Source of the DNA: Comamonas badia DSM 17552
Lineage (GTDB): Bacteria > Pseudomonadota > Gammaproteobacteria > Burkholderiales > Burkholderiaceae_C
NCBI RefSeq assembly: GCF_000484635.1
Contig: NZ_AXVM01000003.1
Coordinates: 310,001 to 374,000, forward strand
Direction of reading: 5' to 3'
DNA length: 64,000 nt
The notes below the pieces were generated by a model. It was given only the letters and a program-made list of their open reading frames with translations. It was not told the origin of the DNA and made no database searches. Position numbers and translations under genes: made by a program. This document shows, piece after piece, positions 35,835 through 44,617 of this stretch (positions are counted from its first letter, which is position 1; each line of letters starts with the position of its first letter).

Positions 35835-36950
35835 ATGACCACCCTCTTCGATCCGCTGCAGGCAGGCAAGCTGCACCTTTCCAACCGCGTCGCCGTGGCG
35901 CCGTGCACGCGCAACCGCTCTCCGGACGGCGTGCCCACGGCGATGAATGCCAGGTACTACCGCCAGCGCGCCGGCAACGGCCTCATCATCACCGAAGGCA
36001 CGGCCATCAGCCAGCAGGGCCAGGGCTATGCCCATGTGCCAGGCCTGTACAGCGCCGAGCAACTGGCGGGCTGGCGGCAGGTCACCGACGCCGTGCACGA
36101 GCAGGGCGGCTGCATCGTGACGCAACTCTGGCACGTGGGCCGCGTCTCGCATGTTTCGCTGCAGGCCGATGGCGGCGACCCGGTGGCGCCGTCGGCCATC
36201 ACCGCGCATTCGCGCACCTACATCGTTGACCCGCTGACAGGGGCCGGACAATTTGCCGCCACATCCGCACCCCGAGCGCTGCAACGCGACGAGCTGCCCG
36301 CCATCATCGAGCGCTTTGCGCAGGCCGCACGCGATGCCGTGCAGGTGGCCGGCTTTGACGGCGTGGAGCTGCATGGCGCCAACGGCTACCTGATTGACCA
36401 ATTTCTCAAGGATGGCAGCAACCAGCGCAGCGACGATTACGGGGCAAGCCTGCACAACCGCATCCGCTTTGCCGTGCAGGCCGTGCGGGCGGTCGTGGAT
36501 GCCGTGGGTGGCGGGCGCACGGGTATCCGCCTCTCGCCCGTCACTCCGGCCAACGACATCCATGACAGCCAGCCTCAGCCACTCTTTGAACTGCTGCTGC
36601 AGGCACTGGCGCCCCTCAACCTGGCGTATATCCATGTGATCGAGGGCGCCACCGGCGGGCCGCGCACCATGGCAGACCGGCCGTTCGACTACGCCGCCTT
36701 CAAGGCTGCCTACCGCAACGCCGGCGGGCGCGGCGCCTGGATGGTGAACAACGGCTACACGCGCGAAATGGCGCTGGACGCGGTGGCTGGCGGCCATGCC
36801 GATATCGTGGCCTTCGGCAAGGATGCGATCGCCAACCCAGACCTGGCCGAGCGGTTCAGGCGTGGCGCGACGCTGAACGCCTGGGACAAGACAACGTTCT
36901 ACGGCGGCAGCGCCAAGGGCTACACCGATTACCCAGCGCTGGCCGATTGA
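35835..36950 (+). CDS. Old Yellow Enzyme family NADH:flavin oxidoreductase
   Basis: A 371-residue FMN-dependent ene-reductase of the NemA/XenB/OPR group, reducing activated C=C bonds or nitro compounds. It opens with LFDPLQAGKLHLSNRVAVAPCTRNRS. The FMN- and substrate-site motifs are TQLWHVGRVSH, GFDGVELHGANGYLIDQFLKD and the downstream SDDYGASLHNR. The C-terminal part has DIVAFGKDAIANPDL. It is divergent from mnmG across a parS-containing gap. Confidence 0.9.
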   Translation: MTTLFDPLQAGKLHLSNRVAVAPCTRNRSPDGVPTAMNARYYRQRAGNGLIITEGTAISQQGQGYAHVPGLYSAEQLAGWRQVTDAVHEQGGCIVTQLWHVGRVSHVSLQADGGDPVAPSAITAHSRTYIVDPLTGAGQFAATSAPRALQRDELPAIIERFAQAARDAVQVAGFDGVELHGANGYLIDQFLKDGSNQRSDDYGASLHNRIRFAVQAVRAVVDAVGGGRTGIRLSPVTPANDIHDSQPQPLFELLLQALAPLNLAYIHVIEGATGGPRTMADRPFDYAAFKAAYRNAGGRGAWMVNNGYTREMALDAVAGGHADIVAFGKDAIANPDLAERFRRGATLNAWDKTTFYGGSAKGYTDYPALAD

Positions 36951-37375
36951 ACCCCGGGTTGAGACGCAAGTTCGTCGAGGATGGGACATTCGGGCCGATC
37001 ATCACCGTGGCAGCAGCGCACCAGCGACTGCAGGCTGCGGCGCATATCCTGCATCGCGGCAATGCGCTGCTCCAGATCCACCATGTGCCGCTCGGCAATC
37101 TGCTTGACCTGGCTGCTCGCCCGGCTGCGGTCCTGCCACAGGCCCAGCAATGCCTCGATCTCCTGCATGGAAAAGCCCAGATCGCGCGCACGGCGGATGA
37201 AGCGCAGCGTGTGCACATCCGCCTCGGTGTAGAGGCGATAGCCGCTTTCCGTGCGCGCCACCTTGGGCAGCAGACCAAGGGATTCGTAGTGCCGGATCAT
37301 GCGCGCCGACACATGCGAGCGCGCCGCCGCCTCGCCAATCACCACCGGCCAGCGCCCGGCCGCCGCCTGCGTCAC
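36929..37375 (-). CDS. cueR: Cu(I)-responsive MerR-family regulator CueR
   Basis: A 148-residue activator of copper-resistance genes. The N-terminal MerR HTH is visible as VIGEAAARSHVSARMIRHYESLGLLP. A dimerisation helix follows, then the metal loop CCHGDDRPECPIL, which has the C-x7-C spacing and the short loop typical of CueR-type Cu(I) sensors. The gene start overlaps the copZ stop by 4 bases. Its 3' end overlaps the convergent reductase gene by about 20 bases. Its likely operator is in front of copZ at 37608-37638. Confidence 0.9.
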   Translation of the reverse strand: MTQAAAGRWPVVIGEAAARSHVSARMIRHYESLGLLPKVARTESGYRLYTEADVHTLRFIRRARDLGFSMQEIEALLGLWQDRSRASSQVKQIAERHMVDLEQRIAAMQDMRRSLQSLVRCCHGDDRPECPILDELASQPGVQSASAG

Positions 37376-37569
37376 GCCGCGACCTCGTAGCCCTCCTCGC
37401 GGATGGCGTTGGCGATGGCATCGCGCGACTTGTCGCTTTGCACCTCCACGCGTCCGCTGGGCAGATCCACTTTCACGACGGCCTCCGTATCCACCTCGCG
37501 CACGGCATGCACCACGGCACGCTCGCAGTGGCCGCAGGTCATGCCTTTCACGTCAAATTGGTATTGCAT
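37372..37569 (-). CDS. copZ: Copper chaperone CopZ-like HMA protein
   Basis: A 65-residue heavy-metal-associated domain protein that carries Cu(I). The metal-binding motif GMTCGHCERAV (MTCxxC) is at residues 9-19, and the beta-alpha-beta-beta-alpha-beta pattern ends EEGYEVAA. It overlaps cueR downstream (ATGA) and is preceded by a MerR-type promoter. No copA ATPase is next to it, so the exporter must be elsewhere. Confidence 0.92.
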   Translation of the reverse strand: MQYQFDVKGMTCGHCERAVVHAVREVDTEAVVKVDLPSGRVEVQSDKSRDAIANAIREEGYEVAA

Positions 37570-37607
37570 GGCTCAATCTCCAGTCAGGGTTGCACAACGA
37601 TGCGGCA

Positions 37608-37638
37608 ATCATCTTCCTTGACATTATGGCAAGGTCAA
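37608..37638 (-). promoter_or_regulatory. CueR/MerR-type promoter of copZ-cueR
   Basis: On the minus strand, -35 TTGACC (37633-37638) is separated by 19 bases from a -10 GATGAT (37608-37613), the long spacer that MerR activators correct. The spacer holds the dyad CCTTGCCATAATGTCAAGG (37616-37634), whose arms pair at all but one position. It lies 39 bases upstream of the copZ start. Confidence 0.8.
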
Positions 37639-37651
37639 GCCCTGGCTGGCA

Positions 37652-39673
37652 TCAGGGATACACCAGTATCTTGTTCAGCCCGGGGAAGTGCTTCTCCAGC
37701 TTGAGCGGCAGCTGATCCAGATACGGCGTATGCGCCGGCTCACCCTCGCGCGCCGACACCAGGATCAGCAGGTCGGAGTCCGACATGCGCCGGAAAACGA
37801 TGAAGAAGTCGTCCCAATCACTCAACTCGCTGAGTTCCAGCGTGAGGGACAGCTTTTGCCTCTTGAGGCTTTCCTTGACGGCCTGGTGCGCGCTGCTGGT
37901 GCAATTGAGGTGCACCGGTGCCGAATGTTCCGTTGCCAGCTTGGCGATCTTGCGCCAGTACAGGTCGAAGTGCTCCGAACCTTCCGCCAGCGGCGGCAGG
38001 ATGACGAAGATGCCGGTGTATTTGGCGGTCGGCGCGTCCAGATTGCACAGGAACACGGTCTTGCGCGTCTGGTAGAGGACGCTGCCGAACTTGTTGCCGA
38101 TGAAGCCCGCGACGAAACCGGTCTGCTGCGGCCAGCCCATGAGAATCAGATCCGCGCCGATTTCGCGTGCCGTGCGGCCGATGCCGCTGCCCGGATGGTG
38201 GTCTATGGTCGCCATCACCTTGAGTTCCACATCCGCCGCACTGGCCTCGAAGCGCACCTCTTCCAGCATCTCGCGCGCCAGTGCGATGTTGTCCTCGGCC
38301 TCATCCGTGTTGGGCACCACCGACACCACTGCCAGCGGGTGGCTGGATTTCTTCTCGCGGATCAGCACCGCCAGACGCACCAGGTTCTCGAACTCCGTGG
38401 TTTCCGAAAGCGGAATCAGGATCTGTTCATCGTTCTGGCTGCCATTGCGCGCGGCATCCTGGGCGGTCTCGGTGGTGGCTTCCAGCTTGCGCGCCGCCTT
38501 TTCCGTCACGATGGACGCGATCACGCAGGAGGCAAGGATGATCACGATGATGGCGTTGATGACCTTGTCGTCAACAATGCCCGCGCGGTAGCCGACGATC
38601 ACCACGGCCAGCGTCGCGGCGGCGTGCGCCGAGCTCAAGCCGAAGATCAGGTCGCGCTGCTCGCGCTTGAGGCGAAACACCTTCTGCGTCAGCTCGGCTG
38701 CAAGGTATTTGCCGGCAAACGCGGTGACCGTGAGCGCCAGCGCCATCAGCAGCACCGTGAAGCCATCGAATACCACGCGCACGTCCACGATCATGCCGAC
38801 GCTGATGAGGAAGAACGGGATGAAGAGCGAATTGCCGATGTACTCGATGCGGTTCATCAGTGCTGAAGAATTCGGAATCTGCCGGTTCAGGGCCAGCCCC
38901 GCCGCAAACGCGCCGATGATGGGTTCCAGACCCGCCACCTCCGAGAGGAAGGCGGAAAGAAAAACAACGGCCAGCACGAAGATGTAATGCGAATGTTTCT
39001 TGTCGGCCTGCCGCTCGAAGAACCGCTTGGCCAGCCAGGGCACCACCAGTGCCATGAAGGCGATGAATACCAGCAGGGAGACCACCAGGTGCGTCCAGAA
39101 CTCGGTGGTCAATCCGCCGCTGCGCGCGCCAAGAATCATCGCCAGCACCACCAGTACGCCGGTGTCGGTCAGGATGGTTCCGCCCACCGTGATGGCCACG
39201 CTCGGATCCTTGGTCACGCCGTACTTGCTCGCGATGGGATAGGTCACCAGCGTGTGGGTGGCGAAGATGCTGGCGATCAGCAGACTGGCCCAGACATCCA
39301 TGCCCAGCAGGTAGTGGCACACCGGATAGCCGATGCCAAAGGGAATCGCGAATGTGGCGATGCCGAACACGACGCTGCGGTTGGCATTGGCCTTGAACTC
39401 GATCAGATTGAGTTCCAGCCCCGCGAGGAACATGATGTAGAGCAGGCCTATGGTCGAGAATACGTCGACGAAAAGGCTTTTTTCCAGAATATTGAAGCCG
39501 TGCGGCCCGATCAGGATGCCAGCCAGGATGAGGCCGATGATGTCCGGCGTGCGCACCTTCTCCAGCAGCACCGGCGCGGCCAGAATGATGAACAGGATCA
39601 GCGAAAAGATCAGGATGGGGCTTTGCAGCGGCAGCTCGAACTGCTGCGCCAGCTTGGCAAGAGTGGATTCCAT
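37652..39673 (-). CDS. CPA2-family cation:proton antiporter with C-terminal universal-stress-type domain
   Basis: A 673-residue protein with about 12 membrane helices (residues 15-420) and a cytoplasmic tail resembling a UspA-like nucleotide-binding domain (about 440-673). The opening IIGLILAGILIGPHGFNIL, FSTIGLLYIMFLAGLELNL and the ion-site region ITVGGTILTDTGVLVVLAMI (a T-D pair, not the DD of electrogenic Na+/H+ exchangers) support a K+(Na+)/H+ antiporter of the monovalent cation:proton antiporter-2 group. ATG 39673 precedes the first helix. Confidence 0.88.
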   Translation of the reverse strand: MESTLAKLAQQFELPLQSPILIFSLILFIILAAPVLLEKVRTPDIIGLILAGILIGPHGFNILEKSLFVDVFSTIGLLYIMFLAGLELNLIEFKANANRSVVFGIATFAIPFGIGYPVCHYLLGMDVWASLLIASIFATHTLVTYPIASKYGVTKDPSVAITVGGTILTDTGVLVVLAMILGARSGGLTTEFWTHLVVSLLVFIAFMALVVPWLAKRFFERQADKKHSHYIFVLAVVFLSAFLSEVAGLEPIIGAFAAGLALNRQIPNSSALMNRIEYIGNSLFIPFFLISVGMIVDVRVVFDGFTVLLMALALTVTAFAGKYLAAELTQKVFRLKREQRDLIFGLSSAHAAATLAVVIVGYRAGIVDDKVINAIIVIILASCVIASIVTEKAARKLEATTETAQDAARNGSQNDEQILIPLSETTEFENLVRLAVLIREKKSSHPLAVVSVVPNTDEAEDNIALAREMLEEVRFEASAADVELKVMATIDHHPGSGIGRTAREIGADLILMGWPQQTGFVAGFIGNKFGSVLYQTRKTVFLCNLDAPTAKYTGIFVILPPLAEGSEHFDLYWRKIAKLATEHSAPVHLNCTSSAHQAVKESLKRQKLSLTLELSELSDWDDFFIVFRRMSDSDLLILVSAREGEPAHTPYLDQLPLKLEKHFPGLNKILVYP

Positions 39674-39780
39674 GAAGGGATGACAACCGCAAGGAAACAG
39701 CCGGACATTGTGGCACGCGATGCACGCTCTGCCGGGTGGGACGCTACCATTGTTCCTGCCCCATTCTTCCAGCCACCGCC

Positions 39781-40488
39781 ATGAGCCCATCCGCTTCACC
39801 CCTCGGCCTGATACGCGCCGTGCAGCGCTGCGCCGCCGTTCCGTTTGCACGGCTCGACGGAAGTCCGGGCGGACAGAGCGCGATTGCCAAAAAGCCGGTA
39901 CAGGGGCTGGTCTGCGTCGGACCGCTGGGATTGGAGGGCGATGAACAGGGCAATCTACGCTCGCACGGCGGACCGGAAAAGGCGGTGCACCACTATGCGC
40001 ATGAACACTACGCTGTCTGGCGAGCGGAAATGGGCGATCTGCCCGTGCTGCATGAGCCCGCGGCCTTCGGCGAGAATATTTCCAGCACCGGCCTGACCGA
40101 GACTGATATCTGCTGGGGCGACCGCCTGCGCATGGGCGGCGTGCTGCTGGAAGTCACCCAAAGCCGCCAGCCCTGCTGGAAGCTCAACGCGCGCTTTGGC
40201 CAGCCCGGCATGGCAAGACGCGTGCAGGAAAGCGGCCGTACCGGCTGGTACTACCGTGTGCTGGAGCCCGGCAGCCTGCAGGCCGGCGATGCCATCTTCC
40301 TGGTCGAGCGTCCCTGGCCCCAATGGCCACTGTCCCGCGTGCTGCAGCTTCTCTACCACCGGATGCTTGACGTGCGCCAGCTGCGCGAACTGGCTCGCCT
40401 GCCCCTGCCGGACCGATGGAAAAGCTTTGTCGAGCACCGCTTGAGCACCGGCACCGTGGAAGACTGGCGTAGCCGCATCCAGGGCTGA
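39781..40488 (+). CDS. MOSC-domain protein (YiiM-like)
   Basis: A 235-residue protein with a MOSC (molybdenum cofactor sulfurase C-terminal) fold. The motif block SHGGPEKAVHHYAHEHYAVW and the Cys in VTQSRQPCWKLNARFG are typical of the YiiM family, which hydroxylates or reduces N-hydroxylated compounds using molybdenum cofactor. It starts at ATG 39781. The gene is divergent from the antiporter. Confidence 0.87.
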   Translation: MSPSASPLGLIRAVQRCAAVPFARLDGSPGGQSAIAKKPVQGLVCVGPLGLEGDEQGNLRSHGGPEKAVHHYAHEHYAVWRAEMGDLPVLHEPAAFGENISSTGLTETDICWGDRLRMGGVLLEVTQSRQPCWKLNARFGQPGMARRVQESGRTGWYYRVLEPGSLQAGDAIFLVERPWPQWPLSRVLQLLYHRMLDVRQLRELARLPLPDRWKSFVEHRLSTGTVEDWRSRIQG

Positions 40489-40525
40489 TTGCGCCTGCAC
40501 CGTCTCTGCTGCTACGCTTGCTCGA

Positions 40526-41017
40526 ATGGTCCGCCACACCCGCACCGCCATCGCCTGCATCGCTGCCGTGCTGATTCTGGCTGCCTGCGGCTCGGCGCCC
40601 CGCCAGCCAGGGCAGGAATCAGCCGCCGACGCGCCTTCGCGCCTGTCCGACGGGCAGGCCAGCGACATCGCCATCCACGCACTCGGCCTGGTGGGCACAC
40701 CCTACCGCTATGGCGGCAACACGCCCGAAGGCGGGTTTGACTGCAGCGGCTTGATCGGCTACGTCTACCGCAGCGAAACCGGCACCCCGCCGCCGCGCAC
40801 CGTCGCGCAGCTGCGCAGTTATGGCGCGCCGCTGCCGCGCACCAAGTTGCGCACCGGTGACCTGGTGCTGTTTGGCACAGGCGTGCCAACCCATGCCGGC
40901 ATCTATGTGGGAAACGACCGCTTCGTGCATGCGCCCTCCACCGGCGGCACGGTGCGGCTGGACAGCCTGGACGGGCCCTACTGGTCGCGCCAGGTGGCGA
41001 CTTTCCGCAGGCCCTGA
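40526..41017 (+). CDS. NlpC/P60-family lipoprotein peptidase
   Basis: A 163-residue lipoprotein with lipobox LILAAC, acting on peptidoglycan stem peptides. The catalytic Cys is in GGFDCSGLIGYVY, and the catalytic His in VPTHAGIYVGNDRFVHAP; the downstream polar residue follows. It is the short Spr/NlpC type. It follows the MOSC gene after 37 bases, perhaps in the same transcript. Confidence 0.9.
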   Translation: MVRHTRTAIACIAAVLILAACGSAPRQPGQESAADAPSRLSDGQASDIAIHALGLVGTPYRYGGNTPEGGFDCSGLIGYVYRSETGTPPPRTVAQLRSYGAPLPRTKLRTGDLVLFGTGVPTHAGIYVGNDRFVHAPSTGGTVRLDSLDGPYWSRQVATFRRP

Positions 41018-41563
41018 CTACCAGTGCAGTGCGTAGCGCAGGTGCACCAGATTGCGCCCGGGGTTGGGCGATTTGATGCTCGCATTGGAAATATGCTGCA
41101 GGCTTACCAGCACCTCATGCTGGCGCTGCTCGCCCCAGCGCAATCCGGCACCGATATGGGACGCAAAGTTGAGTGCGGTGCTGAACTGGCGCTCATTCGT
41201 GTGGTAGAGGTGGCTGGACAGCGTCACACCGATCCCGCCTTGAAAAAACCACGGCGAAGCGCCACCATCCGGCGTCCAGCGCAGCGTGGGCGTAAGGCCC
41301 AGCAGTATCAGGTTGTCATGGTTCACGCCGTTGTAGTGCCAATGGCTCAGGTAGCCATCCCAATGGCCCGTCAGCATGCCGCCGCCCAGTGGCTTTTGCC
41401 AATTGCCCCACGGCAGCGTGCCGCCCAGCGTCACGATATGGATCGGCCCGTTGGCAATGCCCGGCTGGATGTAAATGGAGGGTGTCTGCGCCACGGGCTG
41501 CGCCGCAGCGCCCAGTGACAGGGCCGACAACAAAATTGCCGGCAAAACCGATTGGGTTGGCAT
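41018..41563 (-). CDS. Lipid A 3-O-deacylase PagL-like (acyloxyacyl hydrolase)
   Basis: A 181-residue outer-membrane beta-barrel protein with a signal peptide ending near AAA-Q. The catalytic His-Ser motif is in LQHISNASIKSPNPGRN, which matches the H-x-S-N-A signature of PagL, and the last residue is aromatic (YALHW), as expected for outer-membrane barrels. PagL removes the 3-position acyl chain of lipid A, reducing endotoxicity. It is convergent with the NlpC gene (adjacent stops). Confidence 0.85.
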   Translation of the reverse strand: MPTQSVLPAILLSALSLGAAAQPVAQTPSIYIQPGIANGPIHIVTLGGTLPWGNWQKPLGGGMLTGHWDGYLSHWHYNGVNHDNLILLGLTPTLRWTPDGGASPWFFQGGIGVTLSSHLYHTNERQFSTALNFASHIGAGLRWGEQRQHEVLVSLQHISNASIKSPNPGRNLVHLRYALHW

Positions 41564-41638
41564 GGGGTGGAAGGACCTTCGGCTGTCGATTGAATGACAG
41601 TCTAAAGGATTCCCTGTCCACCCGGTGCCTGTACGGAT

Positions 41639-42175
41639 TCAGGAAGCGGACGATGCCGGAGCGCCCCTGCTTCCCTGGTGCATCCCGCCATGACCATGCA
41701 TGCCGCGTTCGCGCCGCTGGTGCATGCCCTGCGCATCAAAGACCTTCTGCTGCTCGGGCGTCAGCGCAGCGTAGAAGGATTTCACGGCTGCGCCGCGCTG
41801 GTCCGCGGCCGCCGCCCGCTGCTCGCGCAGCGTGCGCATGCGGTCAATGCGCTCCGGCGTCGTCAGCTTCTGCATTTGCGCACGATCCAGGCGCGCATGG
41901 GTCTGCGGCTGCATGGCCTTCTGGAACGTATCCCAGGCAGGCAGCTGGGCGTCCGTCAACTGCAGTTTTTGCTTGAGCTGCTCGGCGCGCTGCGCACGGC
42001 GCTGCTGCCACTGCTCCTGGTTCATGTGCTTGCCGTGCATGCGCTGTTGCACCGCTGGCGCCTGGGCAGCCTCTGCCGGCGCATCGGCTGCGGGTGCGGC
42101 GATGGCGCTGATTCCACCCCAGGCCAGCAAAGTGGCCGCGACGGCAACGTAGATCGGGGTTCTGGTCTTCATCAT
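41639..42175 (-). CDS. Spy/CpxP-type LTxxQ periplasmic protein
   Basis: A 178-residue exported protein with a signal peptide (MMKTRTPIYVAVAATLLAW...). It is Gln/Arg/Met-rich and helical and contains LTDAQLPAWDTFQKAM and LTPEQQKVFDAQ, the twin LTxxQ motifs of Spy and CpxP, which act as periplasmic chaperones in envelope stress. The His/Met-rich tail (HQRRERGMHGHGGMHQG) could bind metals. It is 75 bases upstream of pagL on the same strand. Confidence 0.8.
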   Translation of the reverse strand: MMKTRTPIYVAVAATLLAWGGISAIAAPAADAPAEAAQAPAVQQRMHGKHMNQEQWQQRRAQRAEQLKQKLQLTDAQLPAWDTFQKAMQPQTHARLDRAQMQKLTTPERIDRMRTLREQRAAAADQRGAAVKSFYAALTPEQQKVFDAQGMHQRRERGMHGHGGMHQGSRGAPASSAS

Positions 42176-42337
42176 GATCGGGTTCCTTTCCCGGGAAGTT
42201 GACGATGGCTGCAGTGTGGGCGGACGATGTATCGCCCGCATGAGCCGGTGCTTCAACTGTGTAAAGTTGCATGCATTTGCGTTGCGAACGCAGGCAACAG
42301 CGCTTTGAATTTCAATAAAAAATCACTTCGACGCATG

Positions 42338-42372
42338 CTGGTTAAGCGCCAATAGCTATCAATTCAGGAATT
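42338..42372. repeat. Partial dispersed repeat before rdgC
   Basis: Contains GGTTAAGCGCCAATAGCTATCAATTC, sharing the AAGCGC and AGCTATCAA blocks of the repeat family. The rest of the 42176-42374 gap has an AT-rich patch and a short stem (TGCGTT / AACGCA at 42278-42292), with no gene visible. Confidence 0.35.
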
Positions 42373-42374
42373 CC

Positions 42375-43268
42375 GTGTTCAAAAATCTCATCCTCTATCG
42401 CATCGCCTCCAACTGGAAACCAGATCTCTCCGCCCTCGAATCCGCTCTGGCCGCAACGCCCTTCGTGGCCTGCGGCGCCACGCAGGAGCAATCGGGCGGC
42501 TGGACCGCGCCCCGCCGCCAGGAACATGGCCTGCTGGCCGAGAGCATCGGCGGTCAATGGGTATTGGCCTGGCAGACGGAAAAACGCGTGCTGCCCGCCG
42601 CCGTGCTGGCCCGCCGCGTGGAAGAAAAGGTGCAGCAGATCAGCTCCGAGAGCGGCCGCAACCCCGGGCGCAAGGAGCGCCGCGATCTGAAGGACGAGGC
42701 GCGCCTGGATCTGCTGCCCCAGGCCTTCACCCAGCGCAGCAGCACCGATGTCTGGATAGACCCCGAGGAAGGCTGGCTCGGTATCGGCGCCAGCAGTCAG
42801 ACGCGCGCCGACGCCATCACCACCGCGCTCGTCGAAGCCCTTTCCGGTTTTTCCGTCAGCCTGGTGGACACCCAGACCAGCCCCCAGGCCGCCATGAGTG
42901 CCTGGCTGCTGGAACAGCAGGCGCCCGCAGGCTTCACCATCGACAATGAATGCGAGCTCAAATCCACCAACGCCGAAAAGGCCGTGGTGCGCTACGCCCG
43001 CCACCCACTCGATATTGCCGAGGTGCCCGATCACGTGCGCGATGGCAAGCTGCCCACCCGCCTGGCCATGACCTGGCAGGGCCGCGTTAGCTTCATCCTG
43101 ACCGAAGGCATGCAGATCAAGCGCATTGCGCTATTGGAAACAGAGCAGCAGGAGCACAGCCGCAGCGACGACGATTTCGATGCCGACGTGGCACTCATCA
43201 CCGGCGAGCTCAAAGGCATGCTGCCTGACCTCATGGCCGCTCTTGGCGGCGAGCAGCCCAGCGCCTGA
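42375..43268 (+). CDS. rdgC: Recombination-associated protein RdgC
   Basis: A 297-residue ring-shaped DNA-binding protein that modulates RecA access to DNA. The beginning MFKNLILYRIASNW and the segments RVLPAAVLARRVEEKV, GRKERRDLKDEARLDLLPQAF, LTEGMQIKRIALLE and DFDADVALITGELKGMLPDL are family hallmarks. Length is normal. It ends 4 bases before the next gene. Confidence 0.96.
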   Translation: MFKNLILYRIASNWKPDLSALESALAATPFVACGATQEQSGGWTAPRRQEHGLLAESIGGQWVLAWQTEKRVLPAAVLARRVEEKVQQISSESGRNPGRKERRDLKDEARLDLLPQAFTQRSSTDVWIDPEEGWLGIGASSQTRADAITTALVEALSGFSVSLVDTQTSPQAAMSAWLLEQQAPAGFTIDNECELKSTNAEKAVVRYARHPLDIAEVPDHVRDGKLPTRLAMTWQGRVSFILTEGMQIKRIALLETEQQEHSRSDDDFDADVALITGELKGMLPDLMAALGGEQPSA

Positions 43269-43272
43269 AATC

Positions 43273-44526
43273 ATGGCATTGAACGCGGTCTGGGTCGGCT
43301 TCTTCCTCATCGCGTTCGCCACCGCCTGCGTGCGCTGGCTGCTCGGCGATGCCGGGATTTTTCAGCAGCTGCTCACCGCGATGTTCGACGGCGCGCGCTC
43401 GGGCTTCGAGATTTCGCTGGGCCTGGCCGGCATCATGGCGCTGTGGCTGGGCCTGATGCGCGTGGGCGAGAAGGCCGGCATGGTGGAGCTGCTGGCGCGC
43501 ATCGCCCAGCCGCTGCTGCGCCGCCTGTTCCCCGAAGTACCCGCGGGCCACCCGGCGCAGGGCGCGATGACGCTCAACATCTCGGCCAACCTGCTGGGCC
43601 TGGACAACGCCGCCACGCCGCTGGGCCTCACCGCGATGAAAGAGCTGCAGACCCTGAACCGCGAGGCGCCCGGCAGCGCCAGCAACGCGCAAATCATGTT
43701 CGTGGTGATGAACACCGCCGGGCTCACGCTGATTCCCACCTCGGTCATCGCCATACGCCAGAGCGTGGCCTTGCAGCAGGGATTGACCAGCGGCTTCAAC
43801 GCGGCCGACATCTTTCTGCCCACGCTCATCGTCACCTTCATAGGCCTGCTGACCGGCGTGCTGGCGGTCGCCATCGCCCAGCGCTTGCCGCTGTGGCAGC
43901 CGCGCCTGCTGCTGCCGGTACTGGCCGTCGGCAGCCTTCTGGTGGCGGTGGTGGCGCTGCTGGCCCGCCTGCCGGCCGAGCAGGCCGCGCGCATCGCGGG
44001 CACCACCGGCGCGGTCGTCATCCTGGCCATCGTCGCGCTGTTTCTGCTGGCGGGGCTGTGGCGGCGCATCAACCTGTACGACGCCTTCATAGAGGGCGCG
44101 CGCCAGGGCTTTGACGTGGCGGTGCAGATCGTGCCCTATCTGGTAGCGATTCTGGTCGCCATCGGCGTGTTCCGGGCCTCGGGCGGCATGGATGCGATTC
44201 TGGGTGCACTGGCTTGGGTGATTTCGGCGCTGGGTCTTCCTACCGAATTTTTGCCGGCATTGCCGGTGGGCCTGATGAAGGTGCTCTCGGGCGCCGGTGC
44301 GCGCGGGCTGATGATCGACGTGCTGCAGACCCACGGCGTGGATTCCTTCGTCGGGCGCCTGGCCAGCATCATCCAGGGCTCCACCGAGACCACGTTCTAC
44401 GTGCTGGCCGTTTACTTTGGCAGCGTGGGCGTCAAGCACATGCGCCATGCGCTGGCCTGTGCGCTGCTGGCGGACGCCGCCGGACTCATTGCGGCCGTTT
44501 TTGTCGGCTACGCCATGCTGCGCTGA
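43273..44526 (+). CDS. Nucleoside-recognition (GATE-domain) membrane protein, SpmA-SpmB-type fusion
   Basis: A 417-residue polytopic membrane protein. The N-terminal half resembles SpmA (GLAGIMALWLGLMRVGEKAGMVELLARIAQPLL...LDNAATPLGLTAMKELQ...MFVVMNTAGLTLIPTSVIAIR) and the C-terminal half resembles SpmB (GARQGFDVAVQIVPYLVAILVAIGVFR...GAGARGLMIDVLQ...QGSTETTFYVLAVYFGSVG). In Bacillus these are two spore maturation proteins; here a single chain in a non-sporeformer suggests a general transport or gating role. The function is unproven. Confidence 0.85.
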   Translation: MALNAVWVGFFLIAFATACVRWLLGDAGIFQQLLTAMFDGARSGFEISLGLAGIMALWLGLMRVGEKAGMVELLARIAQPLLRRLFPEVPAGHPAQGAMTLNISANLLGLDNAATPLGLTAMKELQTLNREAPGSASNAQIMFVVMNTAGLTLIPTSVIAIRQSVALQQGLTSGFNAADIFLPTLIVTFIGLLTGVLAVAIAQRLPLWQPRLLLPVLAVGSLLVAVVALLARLPAEQAARIAGTTGAVVILAIVALFLLAGLWRRINLYDAFIEGARQGFDVAVQIVPYLVAILVAIGVFRASGGMDAILGALAWVISALGLPTEFLPALPVGLMKVLSGAGARGLMIDVLQTHGVDSFVGRLASIIQGSTETTFYVLAVYFGSVGVKHMRHALACALLADAAGLIAAVFVGYAMLR

Positions 44527-44617
44527 TTCACGGTGTTTGCGCCTGCCCACCATTGCTGTTAAACAGATCAGAAGAGTATTTGAAGATAGTGGTAGTAGTA
44601 GGGGTTCGGCCAATTGC

